Origin: Paramacrobiotus metropolitanus
Lineage: Eukaryota; Tardigrada; Eutardigrada; Parachela; Macrobiotidae
Assembly: GCF_019649055.1 (NCBI RefSeq)
Contig: NW_026570381.1
Location: 98,501 to 162,500 of the forward strand
Length of the DNA stretch: 64,000 nucleotides
Reading direction: 5' to 3'
Part shown: positions 1 to 12,600 of the stretch, one piece after another
Layout: each line of letters begins with the position of its first letter
Numbering within the stretch: position 1 is the first letter of the stretch
Made by a program: the position numbers and the translations under genes
Notes under the pieces: model-generated
Told to the model about the DNA's origin: nothing
Database searches by the model: none
Seen by the model: only the letters and a program-made list of their open reading frames with translations

Positions 1-639
1 CCTTGCTTACCACTCTTGACATAAACTGGGCCAAAGGTTAAAGAACAACTTGCGAGAAGGCAGTATCGGGAAAGGCGAGCTTGTGTCAAAACTGATCCAT
101 GTTGGCTTCTCGCTAGTAAAGGACTGGACTGGCCTAGCTGTTAAAACCAGCCTTTCTATTTCAAGTGTTACAGCCGATAAAAGTTAAGAAACAATCAACC
201 AGTGAAGACGTGAAATACAACACTGGAGCCGCCTGACTTAATTGTCCCGCGGTGTTTCCGGATGAAAACCATTTATGCCATATTCTGCTGCAACTGTACA
301 AGCAATATTTATGTACCAGCTTTATTGACGTTCCGACCACCAAATTTTATGGACAACAGGGTTTAGCTTCGCCTCGGTCTTATGGTGCTAGCGTAAGTGA
401 TGTATTTTCCTGTTAAGTAAACAGCCAGAAAACAATGTTATGAAAACCAGGTTAAGAGGTTAAACCCTTAGTATCTCTGCAGGCTCCAGTGCATGTAACC
501 AAAGTTACTTTCGATATACATTCACGTTTTAAGCAAGCAATAGCTAACCAAGTAACAGCACTGTAAGCCTGCGCTGGGAGGCCGGTATCGAGTAACAAGG
601 ATCGCTCAAAATTTTTGAATAAAATTTTTGGCTAGGCGG
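1..639. other. intergenic, no gene seen
   Basis: Open frames here are short, lack domain-like composition and have no convincing splice partners. This is the 3' flank of the giant SecA-like gene. I see no clear minus-strand AATAAA signal just beyond its stop codon. Confidence 0.5.
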
Positions 640-3600
640 TTAGTCCTTCGCTTCACTGGATGTACTACTTTGAACGTCGTCCGACGGCGCCTCCGTCTGC
701 GGCGTGGTACTAGCCGACTGCCGCGTGGTACCAGCCGACTGCCGCGTGGTACTAGAAGTACGATTCGTTCGATGCGTAGGCAAAAAGTTGGTTTTGTCTT
801 CCAATGCTTTGCGGCGCTTCGTCTCCGGCTGCGCCTCCGACTGCGCCCCCGCCTGCGCCTCCGCCTGCACCCCCGGCTGCGCCTCCGACTGCGCCCCCGG
901 CTGCGCTTCCGCCTGCACCCCCGGCTGCGCCTCCGACTGCGCCTCCGACGGCGCCACCGACTGATTGTACGAAAGGTATTGCTGATTATACTGGTCGCAA
1001 ATCGAATCGATTACTGATACTGCCAGATCAATTGCTTCCACCGGGTCTTCATCCAGTTCAAAGTATTCTGTGAACCCTCTGATATCATCCTGCCGTGGAC
1101 TCCACCAATAATCTAACAATTGGTGAATATTCCATTCAGAAGACCATCGAAGATATACAGGACTCATATGAAAGAGCACATATTCTTCCTTGTTGCACTT
1201 TGAGAGCTGTTTCACTCGCTTTCGGGGATCTTTGGCTGAGCCTATTTTTATCCTGACTACGCCATTTGCATCTATATGTAGAAGGGCGTAAATGTATCCG
1301 TGCGCTTTTCCTAACTTCTCTGTAGGCGTCCACTGGTTCTGTTCCCTGAACCCTCCAACCCCCAGGTAACGCGACGCTTCATAAGCGAAGTTATTTTCGA
1401 ACCATTTGTGGATATCGAGTATGTTACGGGTAGTGTGCGGATCCGCAAGCATTGCATTTGCCGCCTGGAGTCGCAGCTCGGACACCGAAGGATTACCGGC
1501 CGCCAGCTTGGATAAAATGTCGTAGCCGCAGTCATACCGGTTGCCCTTTCCATCGCCTGCTCCTGTTGTGTTCCCTTCGGTTTCCAAGCCATCTCCGTCA
1601 GCGTCCACCAGCTCGTAATGCCCGATCCCGTTTGCTTCACCGGGCTTCGGTGGAGTGTACACGACAATGCGCACACCAGCTTTTTTCTCGTCTTTTGTTG
1701 GCCTGCCCGTCGCATTTTGCACGATTTTGACATTGATTTTATAGAGTTTTGCAAGCACGAGCAATGTCGGATTATCTATGGCCTTGTTATCGGCAATCGC
1801 TTTTGCCAGTTGCAAGATCTCGGCGCTGTTTTCTGCATCAGAGTTTATTCCGCCTTCTCGTGAGCGCTCAAGGGCTTCTGTTATACTAGCGATCAATTCT
1901 CGCCGCTGAAAGCTGATCATATATTCTTTAGCGTTCATTTCAATTTGTCCCTTGATTGTTCGTCGGCGGTCGATGAATTCGGGATCTTTCGAGTCCTGAG
2001 CTTCGCTTACCACGAAAAGTGTTTGCAGTTTTTCTGAAATGCTGCGCACGATAGCACCGGCCACTTGCGACATCACGGGTGATACAAGGTGCGAGTTGGC
2101 CGTTCGGATGATGTGACCGACAACAAGGTCGCTGATGGCTTTGTGCAGGACACTCATTTCTGTCTTAACTTGAGCTTTTTCAAATTCCTTTTGCCTTTCT
2201 GACAATAACTTCAAGACGGTTTGCAACAGATTACTTTCTGTTGCATCTAGAAGAGCTCCCATATTCTGGAAATCATTGACATAATTCTCTTTCGTGCAGA
2301 TTCTGCGGACTGCCTCGGCAGACAAATCGTTCTTGCTGAGCAGTATTTGTCGGAACACCTCGAAGTCGTCTTTGAGTTTGGTATTCATTTCCGAAAACAC
2401 TTTTGAGATAATATTAGCAATTTCCTTGAAACCGGACCAAGCACCCCAGCACATCGTCACATTGCTGTAAATGCTCCCCAGAAAATTCGGATCCGAAAGG
2501 ATTCCGTCAGCCAACGGCGCGCCGACGGAATTCCACCACGCACGCCATGCCGGCAGTTGTGGATTCATTGTCGCTTTTACCAGTCGTTCCAGTTTGCCCT
2601 GCACATTCTGCGTCGTCTTTGATGTCGGAAGGTCCGCATCGAGCATTCGGTGTTGTACCCACGTTTTCACCAGAACTGCTTTGAATTCCGGATTGGCAAA
2701 TCCGTTTTCGATTCTCAGTTCGACTTCCTTTTCGATTGGGCCGCGAATTTTTTCGAAACAGAATCCAGACAGTTTGTCATTAAGAATCTTCAGGCCGATA
2801 CGGCCGCCGGTCTCGGCAGTCCGCACAGCGATGTGCTTGACTGCCAGGATCTTCAGGTTGGCGCTTAAAACACCAGAAAAGTCGTTACATGTGGTGTTCG
2901 CGATAAGGAAAAACTCTATATACATTTGTGATCTCTGTGAGCTTGGCCTTCTGGCCTTCAACGGCAAATTATTCAGAAGGCAACCAAACGTCCGTAACCG
3001 ACCAAAACCTCCAGACGACTTAGACCGGCGGACGTTTTGTTTGTTAAACCGGTCGAAACGCCAGGGTCCAAAAAAGGTGCGCCGTAAATTTTGCTTATCT
3101 ATTTCTCGCTTCGTTTTCAACGTGGACAACATGTTTGCGAAATTTTGTAAGCATGGAAACTTTTGTTCGAGTATGTTATGAGTCCGGATGAATTCTATTC
3201 CTGCCCGGACACTTTGGTCGAAACAAAAGTGTCCGGGCAGGAAGACTGAGTGTCCGGGCAGGAAGATTAAATTTTGAGTTGGGCGGTAAGATTTTGTGGC
3301 GGCCCGAAAGCTTCGACAAAAGTATCTGGGAAAATTCGCTGCGATGGTAGTGTCCGGCGATGTATAATGACAAGAATTATACTGAGGCCTACTAGGGCTT
3401 GTTTCTTGTTGAGAATAATAAAAAAGGTGGGAAGTTCACGGTGAACTTTTCTGTTGTTCTCGGACGTTTCGTTTCGTTCGGCGTAACGACGGAAACGCCC
3501 GTCGGGAACCTTAGCCGGGAAGTGCGCCTATTTTAATCACAGGTCTCAAGAAGCCGTACTTTGTTTTTGAGTTTTCCCAGAAAAAAGCAACCGTATTTGG

Positions 3601-6600
3601 TGACTGTAGAGGGTATGCCAAGTAGCGGCTGCTAGTAGCTGACTTCTAAACAGTACTGCAGTGTGAGGAGCAGTGGCCTCCCCATTCACCCGCGCACAGG
3701 CGGCTGCTAAGTTGTTTTGCTGTTTTTGCCTTGCTTTTCTCCATCTACCAGATCTTCCATCTGGTAGATTCTTTGGTTGCCAGATTTCGTCGTCTGAGCT
3801 GGATGCTTTTTCCTTTGTGCCCCGCAGCAAGGTGCTGCGGTGGCCTCTGATGTGTTGTATGTGAGGAAGATAAAGTGTGCAGTGTGTTGGCCTTCAGTTT
3901 CCGTTTCGGTTCGCGCACAGGGGTGAACTAGCCGTTCATCCCCTGTTAGATGGTAGCAGATCTCGGAAGAACCATGTGCACCCTTTCGAACCCCAAGTGC
4001 GACGTCTGACGCGCCCAGTGAAAGTTCACTTTGCCGAAGCGGCAGCCCCGGATACGACGATGGACGGGAGGAATGATCCCCGCCGGAGGCCGGAGGAATA
4101 CCACATCGCGAAGCGTGGTGATGGAGAGGGTGAAGAAGGACGTGAAGGATGATGTCAGCAGCAGCCAGCGAACTCCAGTCTGGCCAACTCCAGTCCGTAG
4201 CAGCTCAAGGACTGCCACTCACCGAAGCCCACGTGAACCCTGCCATCGTAGAAGTACCAGTGAGCTGCCCCACAGGGTCACCAGTGTCAAATTACCCCAA
4301 ACCCCTGCCCGTTTTTCCTGGGATGACGACCTTTCCTGGACGGATGCAGTGCAATTTCCCCACCGAAGAATCGTGTTTTGGTGTTTGCAGGGTCACCAGC
4401 GCTCCAATGCCACGAACCCTTGCTCAATTTTCCTCAGAATGTGACCTTTTCGTACAGCAGAAGCAATGGAATTTATCCAGTTCCGCGTTGGACGCCATCT
4501 TTCGTCGCAGCCAGTGCAGTGACCCAGCAAGGAAAAGCAGGTCAAAAGTGGACCGGAGTCAAAGCCGAACCAGAGCGTACCGTGGGGCGAGCCGACGTGA
4601 AGCCAGCCGTATGTGACGTCTTTCCAGTACCGCAGGCACCGGTGACATCAGCTGTACAGTTTTCACGCGAAGGTGCGTTTTAAGCGAAGGTGCTAACATT
4701 GTATGTGTCAGCTTTTCCAGATCCGCAGGCACGGCCCTGCAGTGTGAAGGATGCGCATCGGCTATGTGGCTGGAGAGCTGAAGTTCAAAGCCCCAACGGG
4801 CAGCAAGGACGCCCGGGAAGACATGGAGGGGAGTTCGCGACGCCGCTCGATGCATTCGGAGGACCTTATGGGTTCCAACCGCAGGCATGTGAGGAGGAGC
4901 GGCCTCCCCGTTCACCCGCGCACAGGCGGCTGCTAAGTTGTTTTGCTGTTTTTGCCTTGCTTTTCTCCATCTACCAGATCTTAAATCTGGTAGATTCTTT
5001 GGTTGCTAGATTTCGTCATCTGAGCTGGATGCTTTTTTCCTTTTTGCCCCGCAGCAAGGTGCTGCGGTGGCCTTTAATGTGTTGTATGTGAGGAAAATGA
5101 AGTGTGCAGTGTGTTGGCGTTCAGTTTCCGTTTCTGTTAATTAACCGTTGAAAGACAAATTACCGTCGACAGTTTGCCGTTTTTAGAATTTCTTGCTTGT
5201 TTTAAAATTATCTCATATACGAAAAATGCACTGTACAGACAATATCGATATTTGTGCAAAACTTTGCACAGTACTATAATACATGCAGTATTTTGGTTAC
5301 CCTAATTCGTGGTGCGGAGTGCCATATCGTAAATAAATATGGGAAAAAATGGCATGCAACGTTAAAGTTTGCAGTCATTAAGGAAATGTCGATTCTCATC
5401 CCCCCCTCCCTGACACCACCTTTGGCTCGCGCCACATTTTAAAATATTTTTGCACCACCCTTATTGACCAGCCTTTCCAACTCTTTATTTGATTTTACTG
5501 AATTCAGTGCGATTTTTTAACTGAGGCCTTGTCCCGAATTCGAAGCGAATCTCGCTATGGTACGGTTGCTCCACCGCACGAGGTGGCTGTATGCAGTGGC
5601 CACGCCTACAGATACGGTACGCGAAGCCACCTCGCGAGGTGGAGTTGCTGTATCGCAACGAGATTCGCTTCGAATTCGGGACGAGGCCTGAGTGTACATA
5701 TGGTCTGCGATGCAGGCACACAATGGCGTGCCGGTGAAGTCGCAATAAAAAGCTCGAACACCAAAATAGGTGTTCAAAATAGGTGTTCAAAAGGTAGTGT
5801 TTGAACACCAAAATAGGTGTTCAGAAGCAATGTACTCGTACTACTTTTTGACTATTGCCACTCGTTTTAGGCAAGGTCTAAATGTGGCTAGATTACCGAA
5901 ACGGTGGTGCAAGGCGCACGCAAAAGCCGCACACAGTTATTAATGGCCACGAATTAACTTCAAAATCTATACGCAAGAAATTTTAGAAACGGCAAAGTGT
6001 CGACGGTACTTAATTTTTAATTCAACGGTAAAGGCTCTTCGAACGGCGTTTTTCAACGGTTAATTGTGACGGTAAAGGTATTCACGGCGGCAAAGGCAAA
6101 GGTAAAGGCGAACTTGAAAAGGACAAAGTGAAAAGGCAAAGGCAAGGGGGCGGCAAAGGTAAAGTAGGCCGACTCGGCATTTACTAGTCCCAGAACGACT
6201 TTACATAATTTCAGAGGTCTGTCGCACGGCCATTTCAGCCGAGACGTCTTGCCGTCTCAAAAGTCAAATGGGAATAATTACGGTTTATCTGCATGTTTCA
6301 ATTATTTGGTCTTACCGGTAGTTTGAATAATGGCAGTTTCCGCGGCTGCTGCTTCCAGAGCGCTGGCTGCTGTGCCGGTGACAAGAAACTTTGCTCCTTT
6401 GCAGCTGTTTCGCAGACTGTTCAAACCCAATGTAGTTGCCGAGATCAATAAACTTACAGCTTTTTGCGTAGCATAATCGCTCCAGCTAAAATGACGACTA
6501 GAGCACATTCTGTGAATTGTTGTAAGATCCGACATCGCTTCTGTTACAAGCGCCATTCCTACGCTGGCGCCAAAGCCAGTTACGATTAGGACACCACCGG

Positions 6601-9600
6601 CCAGTGCTTGCACGGAAGCTAGTGCGCAGATACTGCATAAACTGATCCATGGAATAAACTGCTTCTCATTGAACGACACGAGGAGGACGATGCCGCGGGC
6701 GCTCAGTTCGCGTATTTCCTGCAGCGGCACGTGGGTCTGCGTGAACATGTCGGGCAGTTCTTGCACTTTGGTCTGGCTTATTGCTTCTTGCGTAATCTCG
6801 GCGCGTTTCAGAACTGTGTTAGCATCATCCCAGTTCAGATTATACAATCGCATCGTAAATTTGATGTTGTGCTTTCGAAGGGCTTTTATCACGTCCTTTG
6901 CGTTATCTGTCGACATTTCGGAGAGTATAAGATTCGTCTTGTAGTTGGCAATCTCCTTGTTCCATGCTGCTTTAAGAACTTCTTTGAACGGTTCGCTCTC
7001 CTGCTGGTCCGTTTTCTCCTTTAGTCCCCGTAATGTCAGGTCGATGTTCAATTGGGCCGCAGCATGATGGTACTCCTTTCCCAGTGCTTCAATGGCACCA
7101 TGCACTTCTGCTTCCCGGGCCAAGCCTGTCACTTGAACCACGGCCCAGTTGCCATTCCTTTGCTTGATGATGTCCAGCTTGTCTCGTTCACTCATTCCAG
7201 ATGGAAGGATTTTGCTGATCAGCAGATGGTCATTTTCAGGGTCAGCCCATGCGACAATGATATTTCCATGCTGGAAGGCTGTCGAATTGGTAATTAAATT
7301 TTCTGCAACAGCTGCCAGGGTTTCTGATGCACCGGAGAATTCTATATCGAAACTGGTAACACAGACCTTCTCGATCTTGTTGAACCGGAAGGGTAACTTT
7401 CCTTCTTTTTCAAAATCGCGATGCATTTTAAGAACTCCAACGCTAACTTCGGGAACTTTCTTGAACAAATCCAGCTTGGAGTCGTCGAGCAGACTTGAGA
7501 TGTCGGCGGACTCGCAGTGCAAGGACACTTTTAACGATCGCTTTAGCTGCGACGCAGCTGTCCCCGGGAGAGAACCCTTAAGTAGTGAAGCAGTCGTTTC
7601 TGTGAGCGATCCCTTAAGCAGCGAAGAAGCCGTTCCCGGCAGCGATCGCATAAGTTGTGAAATATCCGTCCCCGGAAGCGTCTGTACCGCTTGGTCGTTA
7701 TCGCCACAATCGCTATAAACCGTTTGGTCATGGAAGGTTAAACTAAACTTCTCGAAGGATTTTATCTTGTCATCGAGATGGCGTTCTTGTGATTCCTTTA
7801 GAAGAAGATCGTTTGACAAACGCATCATGTATCTGTTTGACTTCGCCTCGTATTCCAGGTTGACTTTTCGCAGTGACCTTTCCGTTGCGTCGATATTGGC
7901 TTGAATAATGTTGATAAAATAGCCCAGAAGGTTGGCTTTCTGTATAAGCTGTTGGAAAAGCGGTGTGTCAGAGTCCGATCCCGGAGGAAGCTGCCTTTGC
8001 GACAAAGCCTGCATCATGTTAATTGTGGACATTTCTTTGTACAGCAGACTGAGGACGCCATTAAATTCTTCAATTGCTTCGCTCTTGTAATTCGATGATT
8101 TGCGTTGTTTCAGCGAGGCTGCGGCAAGGCCCATTTTGGCACCGACAGAACATAGCGGATCCATTTGGACTGCGATTTTATGATATTCCGTAGCGTCAGC
8201 GTACTTTTCATTGAGGTAATGGAAATTGCCTGAAAAAGTTGAGCATAGTCACTGTACGAATTAACTTTGGGCTTGATACTCTTCGGTACTCTTTTTAGCG
8301 TGGCTGCAGTTTCACGGCGATGCATAAAAGCCGTAACCACAGAATGTTGAAAGAAATATAAAAGCGCGCTATAGTGAAGGAAAGTTACACTGGATGTATG
8401 CGAAGTTCGTACCAGGTTCCTGACGAATTGTTAAAGAGCAAAAAAAGTACCACTCATTTCGCAGATGTACGAGATTACTAGGTGATCGTATTCTTTTCGT
8501 CAACTGTAGGTTTGACTTACCTAACTGCACAAAGTAGAAGGCGTTATGAGAGGCTTTGATCAGTTCTTGGTTATTCCCAACTTTCTCCAGCGTCGTCTTG
8601 AAAGTATGGAATTTTGCGCGTGCTTGTTCGCTGTTGAGCTTCTCACGGTCAACCAGCATAAGAAATTTCGCCCACTGTTCCTCTACGGACAACAGCGTGA
8701 CGGTTTCGATCAGCGAGGGAGAGCTCCTACTTCCGACACCAAAGCACAACTGCGCCGTATCTTTAATTTGGTCGCTTATGTTTTTCAAGAAAATGCACTG
8801 GATTTGCAGTTCATGACGAACCATGTTGTAGTACTCACAGAAGTTCTCGAAAAGTTCACCTTTCATCTGGATATGTGCCAGTTCCCTGTCTCGGAAATCC
8901 TCTAACGTTCGTTTTTCTTCAAGGTCGCGCTGGTGTTTATAATCGGAACGTGGGTCACCAATGATAATCAGCTGTCCCGTGCCTTTGTTGCCTTGACGCG
9001 ATGTTCGACCGAACGCTTGCTCTTCCGTCCTCTGACTGCACGGTAGAAACGTGAGGCACACGTGCAGTCCACCGTATTCTTCGATCTCTGTCGTCTTGAG
9101 ATCGGTACCGCGCCCAGCCAGATTGGTCGCGACAACCACGTCACCAGGATGAAGCCGTTCGATGTGCTTTTCTTGTCCTTCTTGATTTTTTGTGTAGAGT
9201 TTAACTTTGACCTACAATTGCAAAATACAGTTCAGTGCCATGATGAACTAAACCAGATAGAGTGCTCACCTTATAACCGGAAAAAACGGATGCAATCAGA
9301 TGAGCCGTTTTGATGGTTTCGCAAATCACCAACACCCCTCGCTTTTTCGACGTTTCCGCCATGGCCGTAATGAGAATTTCTTTCAACCACTGTTCCTCAG
9401 TTTCCACGCAGACATCAGGAAACTGGATGTACCGTTTGAAGTACGTTTCCGGTAGAACGAGCAGTTTGACGTGGTAGATGTTGTACATGATCTCCCGTTC
9501 ATAGCTGGATCCCAGTGTCCCCGTGAAGCCGATAATGTTGGTGCCGTACTTATTGAACATGGAGTAGTTTGATAAGAAGTTGGTCGTCACGGTTTCCGAG

Positions 9601-12600
9601 TTGACCTTTAACGAGTGCTTCAGCTGAAGGAACTGGTGCAGACCGTTGTTCCAGTTGGTGCTGGACTGCACTACGCCGGTGGTCAGATAGTCCACCGGTT
9701 TGATCTGGCCTTCATCGACGATGTAGTGGACGTTCTCCTGGTATTTCACTGCGGCGAGTGCACTGTCAACCCACAGCGGAATTTGGTTCTGCGCAAAGTC
9801 CTTAATGTGGACCGGGAACTGCAGATCGAGCTTATCGGATTCCAGTACGGAATTAATGTATGTTTTCATGTGGTTCTTGACAAACTCCTCAAGGTTGTCC
9901 ACTGCAAAGATCCGTGCTGTTTCCAAATCGACATTTGTGGCTTCCAAAATAAATCTTATGAGGTCGCGAATTGTCAGCAGTTCGTCTTGCGGGTTTGCGA
10001 ACTCGTACACGAACGTGCCAATGGATTCGTCCGCTGTGATTCGGCCTTCCAGGTAGAACTGTCGCTCCCGGATGGAGAACAGGTGTGACTGGATGTGCGA
10101 CAAGCGATCCCAAATGAGGCAGTACAAAACGTGCAGAGTGTCCATGCCCGGCAGAGTGGTTGACAGACGCGCAAGTTTAGCGCTGTCATCAATCAGAGCG
10201 GAATCCACTTCGTCGACGATAGCGAAGTCCGTTTTGCGACCACCCAGGGTGCCCAGTCCGCTGTACTTGTCCCGCAGATAATCAAACTGAAACTGTGCGC
10301 ATTCTCCGTACACGATTTGCTGATCGTAGCACGGCTTTTTCTTGGCAACATATACGCCTTTATCGCCGTTGTGGCCGCATGTCAGCCCGAACATCTGATA
10401 GAACGGTGCCCATTCTTGCGCATCTCTTTCCGCCAGCACCGGACTACTGGTGTAAATGTCCACGGTGTGACCTTCCAAAGCCTTGACTGCCGCTAGCACC
10501 GCCACGATGGCGGATTTACCGGAGCCTGTGGCTACTTGCTGCAGCTGGCCTTTGCTTGTGTCTTTCTTCAATTTGTCCAGAGCGACCAGACAGCTCAGAA
10601 TCTGCACTTTTGTCAGAACGAAATTTTTAAATTTCTCCATCGCCAGTCGCGCGATAGCTAAGGCCTCCGCTACGAACTCCGCTGGCCGGTAATCATTTTT
10701 CCTGGCAAAAGCTTGCAGCGCCCATTGGCTTATGTCCGTATCAGTCCACGTGTTCACCAGTGTGTCTGACTTGTAAACACGGCTGCGAAAATCGGCGTTG
10801 AAAATACGGAAAATCTGTAACTGCAGAATCTCCCACTCATATCCAGCTTTGACGAAACGCTCTCGTAGACAGCTCCATTTATACGACACGCGCGTGTTGT
10901 CGCGGCGAAATTCATTGACGATCTGCGCTGCCTGTTTCACGCCGTATTTGCCGTCGAAAACATTCTCACGGGTAAATTTATTCACGGTTGAAACAATCTC
11001 GGATTCGGATTTGGCCAATGAAACTGCATTGGCAAACGCGGTGAACGACGCGCCCGTTAATCGGTATTGGTACGCTTGGCCGATAGCATGTTCGAACGAT
11101 TTCAGGGCGGGCGAAGCTGTTGTGCACACCGCGACAAGCTGCAGCAGACTGCGAAGTTGTACTCCATTTTTCAAGAGTTCCGTAATCACGCGTTCCATTC
11201 TCTGTCGATGAAGAATTTTTTCCGGAATGCCCTGCATAACGAAGGCGGTTCCCAGCTGCGCAGCGACCTTGTGCAGCCGTCCTGCCTTAAACGTTTGTTG
11301 TCCGAACCGATATTTTCCACCTGTCCAGTCCTTGATTGTGGTGCCCTCAAAGTAATCAATGAACCCTGTGAATTCTTGCATGTGCTCAATTTGTTCGCAG
11401 GCTGTGCAGATCGTTGTGGCCAAATCAATTCCAAATGTGGATATGAGTTGCTGCGCCAATAAGCTGAGAACCTGCGGAGATTTGGTAAAAATCACTTTTT
11501 CCGGCAATAGCTTCAAAATCACCCGTTCGGCTAGCTGTCGCTCAAAGTTCTCGCTGCTCATGCGGAGCAGGTCTGTTAACTCTGACATATCCAGTGTTTT
11601 TAATGCAGAAAGCGTTTCCGGGAGCTTTAGCGCTGAGGAAGTTAGACATGCCACTGTCAAATAATCGAAAAATTCCTCACGTTCTTCGTCACCGCGAAAC
11701 TTCTGCGCTATAATCTTCACGTAATTATGTAGTTCAACAGCCGAATTGATGGAATCCGCAAAGTTTAGCACGAAATCGGATACGAGCATTAGTTGCCGCC
11801 ATTTTTCTCGATCAGATCGGACCGGCTTGATGATATCAAAATCCCAGCCCGTTAAACCTAACAGAAATCCAGCGAAATCGCGATTGAATTTGGTGTCCAG
11901 CTTTAACTGTTGAGCTGACTCGTTGTCGGGAAAAATCTGCTGAAAGGCGTTGGCCGCGATTGGGTCAAAATGAATGTTGCGCTGTGCTAATAAACCGGTA
12001 ATGGCAGTAATGGTTTCTGGGTTACCGGCCGGCATAACTGAATCAAACGTTCTCAGCGCAAGTACACACTGTCTTCGTACAAAACATAATGGATGCTGCA
12101 GCAGTAGAAGCAGAAACTGCAAGACTTTGGGCTGGACTGACAACTGCTTGCTGCTGCCCGCCAATTTTATCAGCGCGACCAGACACTGCAGAATGCGTAT
12201 TATTCTGGTTACCGAGGGTGCGTCATCGGCGAAAGAGTTGAGGAAAACTCCGATAAATTCTTCAGGAGTGGTTGTTGCTGCTTCATCGTGCATGGAAAGT
12301 ACGGTTGTCAATGCCTCCAGCAATGCATCGGCGACTGTCTCTCTTCGAGTGCGAATTTCGTGACAAAAAATTTCTATAGTTTTCGTTCGCAGTTGGCGGT
12401 TTGCACCAAGAGCCTTCAGTATCGCAGCCGATGGGATATTGTTAGCTAGAAATTCGGGAAAAGCTGGTGACTGGGTCACATCGCTTTGCCACAACCTTGT
12501 TAGCACTATCTCACCCAGCTCAAACTGCCTAATTTGGTTCTGTACATTCATCACTGCTTCTGCGGTCTTTTCCTTAGTTAACTGCTCGCATAACTGGCGA

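Larger units (their letters stand above)
2841..6315 (-). other. large intron 6 of the SecA-like gene
   Basis: The donor ACCG|GTAAGA at 6316/6315 is phase 1. The only nearby phase-matching acceptor is CTGGCAG|TC at 2841/2840, which joins exon 6 to the OTU/GIY-YIG exon in frame. The intron holds a TRIM-like element, two inverted repeats and a GGCAAA/GGTAAA-rich tract. All other introns of the gene are under 1 kb. The alternative is that this interval separates two genes. Confidence 0.6.

Noticed and set aside
628-1073. Arg/Leu- and Pro/Ala-rich plus-strand frames at 628-1073
   Set aside because: They are antisense shadows of the AQPG-type repeats at the C-terminus of the giant protein.
640-3132. 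The OTU/GIY-YIG exon as a stand-alone gene starting at ATG 3132
   Set aside because: The first about 97 codons look like low-complexity or repeat sequence, and a phase-matching acceptor at 2841 joins the rest cleanly to exon 6. It is kept only as the alternative.
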